NCBI GenBank assembly: GCA_964546815.1 | Contig: CAZJLR010000022.1 | Location: 34,493 to 98,492 of the forward strand | Direction: 5' to 3' | Source: JAIEPM01 sp964546815 | GTDB taxonomy: Bacteria > Cyanobacteriota > Vampirovibrionia > Obscuribacterales > Obscuribacteraceae | Length of the DNA stretch: 64,000 bases | Shown: positions 54,659 through 63,891 of the stretch, one piece after another | Position numbering within the stretch: the first letter of the stretch is position 1 | How the letters are laid out: every line of letters begins with the position of its first letter | Notes under the pieces: model-generated | Databases searched by the model: none | The model's input: only the letters and a program-made list of their open reading frames with translations | What the model was told of the DNA's origin: nothing | Position numbers and translations under genes: made by a program

Positions 54659-55972
54659 TTATTTCCTGCGGGCTAGTTTGACAGTGTCTTTGAAATTACG
54701 CCTGCGTCTGGCGGTGAGTTCATCAGTGTACAAAGATGATGCCAGTTTTTTGAAACCATTAGCTAGTTCTTCTGAACTCATATTGCTCGGCTTGAAGTTT
54801 ACGTCGAATAGAGTGCATTTGTTCCAATTGAGGTCATCACAAATTCTGCCCTCTTTCTTTAATCTGGCGTAAAGTGGTGTGCCGGGAAAGGCTGTCTGCA
54901 CAGTTATTTGCACGTCAAATAAATTGAGTTCTTCAACGTAGTCGAAAAGTTGGTCTATCGTTTGTGAGTTATGTCCATCGAGACCTACAATAAAACAGCC
55001 GATTACTCTGATGCCGTATGATTGAATTTTTCTGATGGCGTCTTTGTATGAAGCCCATGTTTTCAGCTTCCAATTCGATTTGATTTCCAGCCCATCCATA
55101 CCTGTTAGCACCGGGCTTTCAAGACCGATGAGTATTTGAACGCATCCGCTTTCGTGCATTTGTTTTAAAAGCTCATCATCGTTGGCTACAGAAATGTCTG
55201 TTTCTGCAAACCATCTCACTTTGCGTTTTTTCAATTTGGGCAGCAAGTCTTTCCAATATTTTCTATCAACCATGCTGTTGTCGTCAGCAAACTCGATAAA
55301 CGGGCGTCGCCAGATGTCTCTAATTTTGTCAATTTCGCTCAAGACTTTTTCTTTTGGCTTTTGCTTGTATTTGTTGGTCAAAAGAATAGATGCTGCGCAA
55401 AATTCGCAGTGATGTGGGCAGCCTCGGCTAGTTTGTACTGTGAGGCGATTGTATTTGAGCGGGTCTAAGAGTTCAAACGCCGGCATCGGCGCATCTTTTA
55501 AATCGAACTTGCTGTTGACTGAGCCATAGAATTTTTGTAGCTTGCCGCTTGCGCAGTCTTCTAAAATGCTGTGCCAAATTACTTCGCCTTCGCCTATGGC
55601 AACAGCATCGCAATGCTCAGCAGCCTCAGTCGGCAGGCATGTTACGTGTGGTCCACCCATCACGACAGGAATGCCCAGGTTCTTATAGGTGTCAGCCAGC
55701 TTGTATGCGTCCATAATTTGGGCTGAATAGCTAGAGATGCCGACGAGGTCAAAGCCGTCTGGCACTGAGTCTAGTTTGCTCAAATCAGGTACTTCAATAT
55801 ATTCAACCTGATGCTGGGCTGGCGTCATTCCTGCTAATGTGAGCAACGCCAGGCTGGGGAGCGAAGCGATGGCTTTGCCGCGGTCGATAAAACCTGGTAG
55901 AGAAAAGCCGAGTTTCATCAGCTCTGAGTCGTAGGCTTTGATGCCATTCATCGCTATAAGTCCAATCTTCAT
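54659..55972 (-). CDS. B12-binding-type radical SAM protein
   Basis: 437 residues. The N-terminal half (about 1-150) is a B12-binding-like Rossmann domain (VGISSYSAQIMDAY, VVMGGPHVTCLP, GEGE). The radical SAM core (about 175-380) has Cys185, Cys189 and Cys192 in CPHHCEFC, then EFADDNSMVD and LIGLESP. The C-terminal helices end with a basic tail. The cobalamin His motif DxHxxG is not obvious, so cobalamin use is uncertain. Family members modify lipids, hopanoids, peptides or cofactors. The stop of the membrane protein gene overlaps its start (ATGA), so the two are translationally coupled. Confidence 0.88.
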   Translation of the reverse strand: MKIGLIAMNGIKAYDSELMKLGFSLPGFIDRGKAIASLPSLALLTLAGMTPAQHQVEYIEVPDLSKLDSVPDGFDLVGISSYSAQIMDAYKLADTYKNLGIPVVMGGPHVTCLPTEAAEHCDAVAIGEGEVIWHSILEDCASGKLQKFYGSVNSKFDLKDAPMPAFELLDPLKYNRLTVQTSRGCPHHCEFCAASILLTNKYKQKPKEKVLSEIDKIRDIWRRPFIEFADDNSMVDRKYWKDLLPKLKKRKVRWFAETDISVANDDELLKQMHESGCVQILIGLESPVLTGMDGLEIKSNWKLKTWASYKDAIRKIQSYGIRVIGCFIVGLDGHNSQTIDQLFDYVEELNLFDVQITVQTAFPGTPLYARLKKEGRICDDLNWNKCTLFDVNFKPSNMSSEELANGFKKLASSLYTDELTARRRRNFKDTVKLARRK

Positions 55973-56355
55973 CGGCCGCCTACCTTATATATAAAGATTG
56001 AAACTGACGCAATGGCAAAAATGACAGGTATAAAAAACAGGTTTTTGAAATGCTTTTTGTATGCAGATAAATAACAAATGCTGGGCATGCAAATCATTGC
56101 GCCGATCATTAATCGTTCTGTCCAGAGCATGTCTGCTTCGGTGAGTTTCAAATGATCGGCACTCATGATTAGTGCCAGGTCTAACAATGGCAGACCGAAA
56201 AACGAAATGTGCCCCAGCCGCAGCATGCGACGCGGCCATGAGCTGTATCCGCCTAACCAGTTTTCATCGGCAAAAAACAATCCTTGAATTGTGCCGCTGA
56301 TTAAGCCAAGTAAAATCGCAATCCAGGCAGCATAGAAATTTACTGTCGCAGTCAA
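55969..56355 (-). CDS. Small four-helix membrane protein
   Basis: 128 residues with about four hydrophobic segments (9-27, 44-64, 82-102 and 106-124). It starts with ATG at 56355 and its stop overlaps the radical SAM start by four nucleotides. I do not recognise the family. The coupling suggests that both act on a membrane-embedded lipid or that it anchors the enzyme. Confidence 0.75.
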   Translation of the reverse strand: MTATVNFYAAWIAILLGLISGTIQGLFFADENWLGGYSSWPRRMLRLGHISFFGLPLLDLALIMSADHLKLTEADMLWTERLMIGAMICMPSICYLSAYKKHFKNLFFIPVIFAIASVSIFIYKVGGR

Positions 56356-56474
56356 CTGCCCACCTCGATGAAAGTTTTGGTTTTACATCTAAGCTGTGCT
56401 CAAATGCTGCACTTCTGGCAATTATACCTGGACGGCTTCTCGTATGCAGCGGACTACTGACAGTTTAGTAACTG

Positions 56475-57536
56475 TTATATGGAATCTCCTGCCAGTACTT
56501 GGGTTACTTTGTATCCTTTGTCTTTTAGAATTTGAATTATGCTGCGGTTGCCTACTAAATGTGCTGAACCAACTGCGCATATAAAAGTGTCTGAGCCCTT
56601 CAGATATGGCTCTAACTTTTCAGCCATAGTGATATTGCGCTCGTAGAGCAGCTTTTCTTGGACTGGTGCGAATTCTGGATGCTCTTTCAAATCTTTAGTA
56701 GTAAGCTCGTCCATTTTTACGTCGTCGCCGTCTTTCCAGGCTTTCATCAAATCATCAGCGTCTTTCTCGAGCAGGTCTAAGTCTACAAGCGTCAGGTTCA
56801 GCATTTTGTTTTGTAGGTCATCTGATAAGCCGGCAAATAACTTAAGTTGAAACTCTTCTGTTTCCAGCCCGATTAATTTCTTTCCCTGACTATTGGCTTC
56901 GGCAGTGAAGTGCAGATCTATTCCTTCTTTTGCGCTATAACCCAGTCTCTGAAATTCTGATTGCATAATTGTGAGCGCAACCAGCCATGGCTTCATTTGC
57001 AGTACGTTTGCTAATGGCAGTTTGTTGCGTGCGCAGTATTTTTCTACTTCGTTTGCCAGGTCAGGGCCGATATGCTGAGACAGATTATCCGGGGGCTGGT
57101 AAACGCCGTTTTGCCTCAAAAGCATTCTGGTTTTATCGGGGTCTTGTTTGGTCATATCGAGTTCTAGCAGTATTGCCCGCGATTTTTCAAATGCTTTTTC
57201 CATTTCAACGGGTAATGGGTAAAAATCTTTTTTTACTATGTGCATTGTACCGAGCAAGAAAAGCGTACCGCCGCTTTCGTTCGTAATTTTCCAGAGAAAC
57301 TCTTTGCTGCCGGCTTTGAGCACTCTATTGCTGCTAGTCTCATTCGTCTTTGTTGGTTGTTTGCTGCTAGCTGATTTTGCCGCTGCTGTATTAGCCTGTT
57401 TGCTTACTACTCCTGCCGTTTTCTTTGGCGCTGGCTTTAATGGTGCAGTATTTGTCGAGCCGGCAAGGCAAAGAGTTTGATTGCTCAAGGCTAGTGCCGA
57501 AAGCAAAACCAGGTTTAGCAGTTTTCTCTTTTTCAT
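56475..57536 (-). CDS. TraB/GumN family protein
   Basis: 353 residues from the ATG at 57536, with AGGG upstream; a TTG sits one codon before. A signal peptide ends near LAG at residue 26, then a Lys/Ser/Thr-rich linker. The core (about 80-350) has GTMHIVKKDFYPLP, the first conserved G-x-x-H motif, an E-L-D strand, GLETEEFQLKLF and the final GSAHLVGNRSIIQIL. These define the TraB/GumN (Tiki-like) fold, whose members include metal-dependent peptidases. The conserved His and Glu residues are kept, so activity is plausible. It is the second of two tandem paralogues, 14 nt apart. Confidence 0.88.
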   Translation of the reverse strand: MKKRKLLNLVLLSALALSNQTLCLAGSTNTAPLKPAPKKTAGVVSKQANTAAAKSASSKQPTKTNETSSNRVLKAGSKEFLWKITNESGGTLFLLGTMHIVKKDFYPLPVEMEKAFEKSRAILLELDMTKQDPDKTRMLLRQNGVYQPPDNLSQHIGPDLANEVEKYCARNKLPLANVLQMKPWLVALTIMQSEFQRLGYSAKEGIDLHFTAEANSQGKKLIGLETEEFQLKLFAGLSDDLQNKMLNLTLVDLDLLEKDADDLMKAWKDGDDVKMDELTTKDLKEHPEFAPVQEKLLYERNITMAEKLEPYLKGSDTFICAVGSAHLVGNRSIIQILKDKGYKVTQVLAGDSI

Positions 57537-57550
57537 CAAAAATTCCCTAA

Positions 57551-58627
57551 CTAAATATTGTCGCCTACGAGTACTTGTGTGTATTGATAGCCACGTTTTT
57601 TCAAGAGTTCAAGGATACTTCTTTCACCAACCAGGTGCGCTGAGCCGACTGCTACCATAAAGGTGTCTTTGCCTTTGAGATAGGGCTCGATAGTTTCTGC
57701 CATTGTTTCGTTGCGTGCATAAAGAAGACGCTCTTCATAAGGCATTAATTCGGGGTGCTCTTTTTGATTTTTTGTGAGCAAGTAATCCATTCCTTTATCA
57801 TCGCCTTCTTTCCACGCTTTGAATAGTTTATTAGATCCCGTTGGTTTCAACTGGTCTAAGTCTAGCAGTGTTGCTTTGAGCATTTGATCTTGCAAATCTG
57901 AGTCTAGCTCTGCAAGCACATTTACGTGAAACTCTTCTGTCTCGACCCCGATAATTTTCTTCTTTAGTTTTTTTGCTTTGTCCATGAAATGATTGTCGAT
58001 GCCGAATGATTGCAAATAGCCACCCCTGGCCATCTCAAAATATTCGATCGCCATGGCTGCATACCAGGGTTTCATCTTCAAATAACGGTCTTCCGACTCG
58101 TCTTCACCTGCACAATATTTTTGCAGCGCTCTCATAGTTAGACGAGAAACGTGCTGGCTCAAATCATCGCCTTTTGGATAAAAGCCTTTTGTTTCAAACA
58201 ACGATTTGGCTTTCTTTTCGTCCTCTTTTGAGCTAACAACTTCAACCAGCAATTCTTGCGATTTGTCGAAAGCTTTCTCCATTTCTTCAGGTAAAGGATA
58301 AAAATCTGGTCGCGAAACGTGTATGGTTCCTACGAAATAGATTGTGGCGCCGCTTTCAGAAGTCATTTTCCACATGAACAGTTTGCTGCCCGGCACGGCT
58401 TTGGGCTTTGCCACTGTGCTACTCAGCGTCGCTGCTTTCGATTTTGTGGTGACAACATTCGGCTTTGCTTTTATCACGGGCGATCTTGATTTGCTAGAAG
58501 CCGGTGCCGCATGTTTAGCGGGGGCGGCATCGGCTAAATTTCCTGCGGCAAGCAAAGTAATCAACGTCGCGGCTAAGCAGAGTTTCCCGCTCTTAGTTTT
58601 GAGAGAATTTTTGCTTAGACTTTTCAC
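57551..58627 (-). CDS. TraB/GumN family protein
   Basis: 358 residues, starting with GTG at 58627, since no ATG is placed properly. A signal peptide ends near residue 34. The core has GTIHVSRPDFYPLP, GVETEEFHVNVL and GSAHLVGERSILELL, as in the downstream paralogue. An insertion around GEDESEDRYLKMKPW distinguishes it. It lies immediately upstream of the paralogue and is probably co-transcribed with it. An exported Zn-dependent hydrolase is a reasonable guess from the family, but no substrate can be named. Confidence 0.87.
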   Translation of the reverse strand: MKSLSKNSLKTKSGKLCLAATLITLLAAGNLADAAPAKHAAPASSKSRSPVIKAKPNVVTTKSKAATLSSTVAKPKAVPGSKLFMWKMTSESGATIYFVGTIHVSRPDFYPLPEEMEKAFDKSQELLVEVVSSKEDEKKAKSLFETKGFYPKGDDLSQHVSRLTMRALQKYCAGEDESEDRYLKMKPWYAAMAIEYFEMARGGYLQSFGIDNHFMDKAKKLKKKIIGVETEEFHVNVLAELDSDLQDQMLKATLLDLDQLKPTGSNKLFKAWKEGDDKGMDYLLTKNQKEHPELMPYEERLLYARNETMAETIEPYLKGKDTFMVAVGSAHLVGERSILELLKKRGYQYTQVLVGDNI

Positions 58628-58991
58628 GCAAAAACCTGGGTCGTTGTTATGGACTTTCTACCCTCTTTGACCTATGCCCTTTCGTTTGCGCATCTATTTT
58701 GCCGAATTTTAAAGCCTTAGGATTATTGCGCGAAGGTATATTCCGCTCAAACAGCTGTTTGCTCGATGGTGAGCGTTTGGTAAATTCAGTCTCGAAGTGC
58801 CGTCGGCGCTTTGATTTTTATTTGCGCCTATCATGTCGCCTAAATCAGGCTAGACAAGAGTAGATCTTGCATGAATTTAACTACAAAAGCTTGCCAAGTA
58901 GGGGCTTTGATGTTGATTCCCCTGTACATGTTGGAATAAAAGACATTAGCACTGGTAGGGTGACCGTACTCCCGGGGACAAGGACAACGTT
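58628..58991. other. Divergent intergenic region
   Basis: 364 bp between the GTG of the TraB/GumN gene and the TPR gene. It must hold both promoters. AAGGA lies seven bases before the ATG at 58992. I see no gene, hairpin or RNA. Confidence 0.5.
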
Positions 58992-60500
58992 ATGGGCAAT
59001 AAAAAGCTTCATATGATTTGGTGGCTTTGCATGCTGCCTTCTATTGCTGCGATGGGCATGCTTTTCTATGAGTTTATGCAACATCCTCAGGAAAACAAAT
59101 TTCTGATTTATGCCATATGCAGCCCCATTGTCGGACTTGTTTTTGGTGGATTGATTGTAAGTTTAACCGGCGTAGACGATGGCAAAGACGAGCCGTCTGA
59201 TGCTGACTCTAACGAAACTGAAAATGCTGAGGCGCATGCACCAACTTTGTCTGCCGGCAGCAGTGTTGCAACAGATGACAGCGGATGGGACCGCCCTCTA
59301 GATTCGAGTCCTGTAGTGGCTCTTGCAGCAGCGGCTGAGTCAGCTGCCGTCAAAGATAACGTAATCGCACTGGGCAATGGCAGTGATGACAACGAGAAAG
59401 TGAACGCAGAAAAAGCTGCTGCGCTAGGCGCTCAAAGCCCGGTTAAGGCTGAACAAGGAAAAACTGATGCTGAGAAAACAGTGGCTCAAGCTAATGGTCT
59501 TTTTGAATCTTTCACCACTGTAAGCGGAATGAAAGTCGAGCCTGCAATCGCGCTTGATGCTGGCGCAAAGAAAGAAGAAGTGATCGCAGCTGCTGCAGCT
59601 TCAAAATCAGAAGAAGTTATCGCACTCGGTTCTGGCAGCAATTCAGATGAAGCTATTGCACTGGGAGCTGGTGATGTCTCTGTTAATTTCGCACCAGACG
59701 TCGCAGTTGATATGCTTGCAGACCTCAGCAAAGTCGAAACTGCGCAAAAGGTGGTGGCTCGCCTTGAGGCTGAAGTAGCCAAAGCTGAGGCTGTCGCAGC
59801 TAAGCTTGAAGTTGAACTTGCCAAAGCTGAGCCCATGGCCGCCCGCCTTGAGTCTGCTGAAGCAGAGCAGCTCAAACGTGTTGAAGAAAACAAAAAGCAA
59901 AACACACAGCCAGCTCGTCCGATTCAATCTGAGCCTAAGCCTGTTGCTAAGCCAAAACCGAAAGCTCAGCCGCAAGTGACATATACCAGCGCAGCGAAAA
60001 AAGACAGTGGCAAGCCTCTACCAGATTTGAAGTCAATTGATGAGTGGCTCAATCACGCTGATAAGTTGATGAAAGATGGCTATTACGATGAGGCTCTCAA
60101 ATGCTATGACAAAGTAACAAGCACAGATGTCAAGAATTATGAAGGCTGGTTCTTGAAAGGCATCGCGATGAAATCAAAGGGACGCTTTGACGATGCAATT
60201 TATTGTTTTAGTTATGCATTGGGTATCAACAACGCCAGTGCAAACGCGCTTTTCGAAAAGGGTGACTGCCTTCTCCATCTAGGTAAAGCAGATCAAGCAC
60301 TCGTTTGGTTTGATAAGTCGCTGCAAATAGACAAAGTAGCTCCTAAGCCCTGGATGGGTAAAGCTCATTGCATGGCTTCAATGGGCAAACATAAGGACGC
60401 TGTTTACTGCTTTGACAAAGTACTGGCGATTGAACCAGACAATAACGAAGCCAAAGAAGCCAAAAAAGTATCTGCAAGCAAAATGGGAGCCAGAGCTTAG
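58992..60500 (+). CDS. Membrane protein with Ala/Glu coiled-coil and TPR end
   Basis: 502 residues. Two membrane helices (about 7-27 and 37-59) form a hairpin. Then comes an acidic Ala/Glu/Ser region (about 60-235) with three imperfect copies of V/A-I-A-L-G-x-G-S/D, a heptad-like coiled coil of Ala/Glu/Lys (about 245-300), a Lys/Pro-rich hinge (about 305-340) and a TPR array (about 345-500) with MKDGYYDEALKCYDKV and GRFDDAIYCFSYALGI. The TPR part faces the cytoplasm if both termini are inside. Unknown function; a scaffold is likely. Confidence 0.8.
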   Translation: MGNKKLHMIWWLCMLPSIAAMGMLFYEFMQHPQENKFLIYAICSPIVGLVFGGLIVSLTGVDDGKDEPSDADSNETENAEAHAPTLSAGSSVATDDSGWDRPLDSSPVVALAAAAESAAVKDNVIALGNGSDDNEKVNAEKAAALGAQSPVKAEQGKTDAEKTVAQANGLFESFTTVSGMKVEPAIALDAGAKKEEVIAAAAASKSEEVIALGSGSNSDEAIALGAGDVSVNFAPDVAVDMLADLSKVETAQKVVARLEAEVAKAEAVAAKLEVELAKAEPMAARLESAEAEQLKRVEENKKQNTQPARPIQSEPKPVAKPKPKAQPQVTYTSAAKKDSGKPLPDLKSIDEWLNHADKLMKDGYYDEALKCYDKVTSTDVKNYEGWFLKGIAMKSKGRFDDAIYCFSYALGINNASANALFEKGDCLLHLGKADQALVWFDKSLQIDKVAPKPWMGKAHCMASMGKHKDAVYCFDKVLAIEPDNNEAKEAKKVSASKMGARA

Positions 60501-60520
60501 TAAAGTTCTGACCCCCAAGT

Positions 60521-60593
60521 TTGTGGGCGATGCGATGCGTCGCCAAACATTTGATGACATTCTATATAGAAGGCGACTCAACGTGTCGCCCAC
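60521..60593. terminator. Palindromic hairpins between convergent genes
   Basis: GTGGGCGA (60521-60528) and TCGCCCAC (60586-60593) can pair across the whole 98 bp gap, and each half also forms a small hairpin of its own: GGCGATGC-GAT-GCGTCGCC and GGCGAC-TCAACGT-GTCGCC. No long T-run follows. It may serve as a two-way transcription end or be a REP-like element; related palindromes occur at 41727 and 63862. Confidence 0.55.
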
Positions 60594-60598
60594 CGGAA

Positions 60599-60979
60599 TT
60601 AGTCTTTCATGTCACCCAGACTGAAAGAGTCTTTTCCGAATGGATGTTCGCTGCTGTTGGTCCAGCTATTTGCCGTTCCATAATATAGACCTTCGAGGCC
60701 ACCTTTAAATACGGCGAACGGAAGAGTTGCTAGGGCGCAAACTCCTCTCAGGGCTGGGTTTTCGCTCTTGCCTGAGAGCTGTCCGCTCATTTCGGTGGTG
60801 TTTGCGCATGTTTTTCTGAGTACTGCAATTGGTGTACCGATAACAGCGCCAGTCCCGAAAGCTAAGAGCCGTACCGGGATCATTGCTGCGCCTTTAACTG
60901 AATCTCCGTCAGCCTTAGCTGGAAGGAAACCGGCAAGAGCGATGCAGACTGCGAGTAGTGGGGCTAGATTCCTGGACAT
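60599..60979 (-). CDS. Small secreted protein, unknown
   Basis: 126 residues. AAAGGGAG lies before the ATG. A signal peptide (1-23, ending PAKA) is followed by hydrophobic Gly/Ala helices (AFGTGAVIGTPIAVL, about 38-55, and VCALATLPFAVFKGGLEG, about 80-98) around a central polar segment with one Cys. It may be a small envelope protein with two short membrane-associated helices. I do not recognise it. Confidence 0.68.
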   Translation of the reverse strand: MSRNLAPLLAVCIALAGFLPAKADGDSVKGAAMIPVRLLAFGTGAVIGTPIAVLRKTCANTTEMSGQLSGKSENPALRGVCALATLPFAVFKGGLEGLYYGTANSWTNSSEHPFGKDSFSLGDMKD

Positions 60980-61690
60980 AAGTTCTCCCTTTCAGACTAT
61001 ACACTCGTGCAATTATCTCCTCATGACATCCAAATGTGTATTCAGATTAGTGATACCACATCCTCGAATCTAGCTTCCTGACTGCCTCTTCGCAGGGGTT
61101 GTAGTGGGGGTCTATATGCTTTGAGTAGCAAGTGAATACATATATAGAATCAGTCGGAAATGCTAACTCCGGCTTCTTATCATTGTTTTCGTGTCTGCAT
61201 TGTCCTTAAAAATACGAAAGAATCGATCTGCTTGCATACCTTACAGTGCTTGTAAAAGCTGTGCCAGTATGCTGCAAGGCTGTTATTAAGCGGCTCTCAT
61301 CACAGAGTTAATCTCGCTTAACAGCACGCGCACAGTTCCAAACACGCACTTATAATCGATTTTGGGTGTTGCCAAGGAAACAAAAAATTTGCGTTGAGTG
61401 CCGGGTTGCAAAGTAAAAGATTACGGAAGTATTTAGGAACCCCTTCGTTTCACTTCTCGCACATATTATCTCAATAGAGCTTAAGTTCAAAAACAGATTC
61501 ACATTCCCTCGCGAAAGCCGCTTTGTAGGATCTTCACTGCAAGATCAATAAGTAATAAAAGAACAAGCGCTTATCCGGTACGAATCTGAAAACGAGTTTA
61601 GCCAATTGTGCGTGATGTCCACGCGACACACCAAAAAGAAAAGCCAAACTGGCGTTGGCTTAGCAGGAATTACTGAGGGAACAAATCAAC
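60980..61690. other. Long region upstream of the sigma factor gene
   Basis: 711 bp without a supported gene. GAGGG 11 bases before the ATG at 61691 is the ribosome site of the sigma gene. The length would fit several promoters or a small RNA, but I find no clear -10/-35 pair or stable structure by eye. Confidence 0.5.
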
Positions 61691-62716
61691 ATGGCAAAAG
61701 CTAGAACCGCTGATACGGAAAAGAGCATGGGTGGCATTCTTGTCGAAGACGAGAACATCGCTAAAAGAAACGAGCTCGAAGAGCTTGACCTTCTCGATGA
61801 AAGCGACAGTTTCACCATCATAGATGATGAAGCTGATGATCTCGACGACGACGATGAACCGGCTGCCGAGCTCCCTTCGAGCCGCGAAATTGCGACTGAA
61901 GATTCCGTCAGACTCTATCTTCGGGAAATTGGACGCATCCAATTGCTAAAGCCCGACGAAGAGATTGAGCTTGCTCGCAAAATTCTGCAGGGCGACATGA
62001 TGGCAAAGAGAAAGTTGGTTCAAGCCAACTTGAGACTTGTAGTCTCCATTGCCAAGAAATACATCGGACGCGGACTGTCCTTCTTAGACCTAATTCAAGA
62101 AGGCAACCTCGGCTTGATCAGAGCTGCTGAAAAGTTTGACCACGAGCGTGGTTACAAGTTCTCGACTTATGCCACATGGTGGATTCGTCAAGCCATCACC
62201 CGCGCACTTGCAGACAAGTCGCGCACAATCCGTGTGCCTGTTCACATGGTAGAAACAATCAACAAGCTCAAGAAAGTTACGCGTCAGTTGGCTCAAGAGC
62301 TCAACCGCAAACCGACAGAGCAAGAACTGGCTAAAAACATGGGTGTTTCACTGGTTAAGCTGCACGAAATCATCAAAGCAGCTAAAGAGCCAATTTCACT
62401 AGAAACACCAATCGGCAAAGAAGAAGATTCACGTCTGGGCGACTTCATTGAAGACAGTGAAGCCGAGCGTCCTGAAACAACAGTTACACACGAACTGCTG
62501 AGACAAGACCTTGCCCGTATGCTCAACGAGCTAACACCTCGCGAGCGTGACGTACTTCGTCTACGTTTCGGTCTAGATGATGGCCGTCAACGCACACTCG
62601 AAGAAGTTGGACAACTTTTTGCTGTTACACGTGAGCGTGTACGTCAAATAGAGTTCAAAGCTCTGAGAAAACTAAGACAACCTGGAAGATCTTCTCGTCT
62701 AAGAGAATATCTATAA
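61691..62716 (+). CDS. rpoD: Primary-type sigma-70 factor (RpoD/SigA)
   Basis: 341 residues, directing RNA polymerase to promoters. There is no region 1.1; instead the first 65 residues are acidic (DDEADDLDDDDE). Region 1.2 is at about 69-100 (DSVRLYLREIGRI). Region 2 is at about 103-175, with NLRLVVSIAKKYIGRGLSF, EGNLGLIRA and FSTYATWWIRQAI, the -10 recognition helix. Region 3 is at about 185-255. Region 4 is at about 275-341, with LTPRERDVLRLRFGL and the helix-turn-helix TLEEVGQLFAVTRERVRQIE, ending PGRSSRLREYL. All core contacts of group 1 factors are present. The short form resembles cyanobacterial SigA-like proteins. A group 2 paralogue cannot be excluded. Confidence 0.93.
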   Translation: MAKARTADTEKSMGGILVEDENIAKRNELEELDLLDESDSFTIIDDEADDLDDDDEPAAELPSSREIATEDSVRLYLREIGRIQLLKPDEEIELARKILQGDMMAKRKLVQANLRLVVSIAKKYIGRGLSFLDLIQEGNLGLIRAAEKFDHERGYKFSTYATWWIRQAITRALADKSRTIRVPVHMVETINKLKKVTRQLAQELNRKPTEQELAKNMGVSLVKLHEIIKAAKEPISLETPIGKEEDSRLGDFIEDSEAERPETTVTHELLRQDLARMLNELTPRERDVLRLRFGLDDGRQRTLEEVGQLFAVTRERVRQIEFKALRKLRQPGRSSRLREYL

Positions 62717-62729
62717 ACCCGAGTTGCCA

Positions 62730-62735
62730 TATAAT
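62730..62735 (+). promoter_or_regulatory. Candidate -10 box after the sigma gene
   Basis: TATAAT 51 nt upstream of the next ATG (62786), inside the 69 bp gap. No matching -35 is visible, so the next gene may instead be read through from the sigma gene. Confidence 0.35.
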
Positions 62736-62785
62736 AGACGGATATGTATTTGGCTGTCCGGTGAAATTGGGAGTAATGTGAGGCT

Positions 62786-63763
62786 ATGAGTTTCTCTGAT
62801 GACCCGAGTTCACCGGCAGCCCCTTTTTCTGGGGACAATTCAGGACAAATATTTGATATGCCAGACATGGTGGCGGAATCGCCGACAACAACTGAGAGAG
62901 TGCTCGACACGCAGTCAGGTTTCCTGGTTGTTGTAAAGAGGCTGGGTGACAAGTTAGCTTTGTCCGTAAAACGGCAAATCGGAACACCACCGAGTAGTTC
63001 TATCGCTTTGACCCCTGACGAAACTGTCAAGTTGTCAAAAATTCTTGCCAGCAGTTTTGCTGCCAGCGATTTGAGTGCTGAATTTTCTGAGCACCGTGCA
63101 TCGCGCCGTCGCCGAGGAGCATCCAAACTTTTTGGCGGCGACGAAGAAAAAGAAAGTGCCGAAGAAAATCCCGATTTGGCTGTACCTGCGCAGTCTTTGA
63201 GTAGTGTTCACGTGCCAATGAAGCTGATGTTAGCTTCAGTATTGCGTTCGTTTATGGTTCCTATTTTGGGAATTGCACTCAGTGTTTTCGCCCTGGGCAT
63301 AGGCGCTGGTGTCACCGGGCTTAAACTAGCCGGTAAATCAGATGCTGCTGCTGCACCTGCCATTGTTGACCCACTCGAGACTTCGAAAGTTGATGCTTTC
63401 GTCAAAGAGTTTGTCGGCAAAATGCTCGATTTCACTGCAACTACATATAGAATTTCGCAGATTCAATCGATGGCATCAATGTCGCCTGAATTGCTAGAAC
63501 GATATTGGCAAGAAACAAAATTCCCATTGAGCAAGCGTCAACTTGCAAAAATGCCGCAAGGCGCCATCGTGACAATTTCAGAACTCAAACAAGAACGAGT
63601 TGATTCACATACTGTGGTGGTAGATGTGCACGCCTCACTGGGCGACCCGGCAAATCCGGCAAATGCTACACCAGTAAATCTAAGACTGAAGCTTGAACTC
63701 AACCCAAATCGACAAATTGTTGTAACCGATCAGCAAGATTTGACGACAGCTCCAACTAAATAA
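62786..63763 (+). CDS. Membrane protein with NTF2-like extracytoplasmic domain, unknown
   Basis: 325 residues. A cytoplasmic N-terminal part (about 1-150) has a strand-rich segment (LVVVKRLGDKLALSV) and a basic stretch (RASRRRRGASK). One membrane helix spans about 158-182, then a roughly 125-residue outer domain. The pattern of that domain (AFVKEFVGKMLDFTATTY, then strands with VDSHTVVVDVHASLG and LRLKLELNPN) resembles NTF2-like VirB8/TraE domains, only as an impression. It follows the sigma gene by 69 bp and ends before a hairpin terminator. A role linked to sigma control is possible but unsupported. Confidence 0.7.
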   Translation: MSFSDDPSSPAAPFSGDNSGQIFDMPDMVAESPTTTERVLDTQSGFLVVVKRLGDKLALSVKRQIGTPPSSSIALTPDETVKLSKILASSFAASDLSAEFSEHRASRRRRGASKLFGGDEEKESAEENPDLAVPAQSLSSVHVPMKLMLASVLRSFMVPILGIALSVFALGIGAGVTGLKLAGKSDAAAAPAIVDPLETSKVDAFVKEFVGKMLDFTATTYRISQIQSMASMSPELLERYWQETKFPLSKRQLAKMPQGAIVTISELKQERVDSHTVVVDVHASLGDPANPANATPVNLRLKLELNPNRQIVVTDQQDLTTAPTK

Positions 63764-63861
63764 CGACTCCTTTACGGCTGACTCCATCGTCGCGCGAGGA
63801 TCCGAGTTTGGTCTTTGCGCCAAAGGTCTGACTAGGTCGTCCTGGATCCGATCTTTGTCTG

Positions 63862-63891
63862 GGGCGACGCCATGCGTCGCCCGGCATTTTT
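63862..63891 (+). terminator. Intrinsic terminator-like hairpin
   Basis: GGGCGACGC (63862-63870) pairs perfectly with GCGTCGCCC (63874-63882) around CAT, and ATTTTT follows at 63886-63891. It lies about 100 bp past the stop at 63763. The palindrome is one of three related GGCGAC elements in the window. The rest of the segment to 64000 holds no gene that I can support. Confidence 0.7.
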
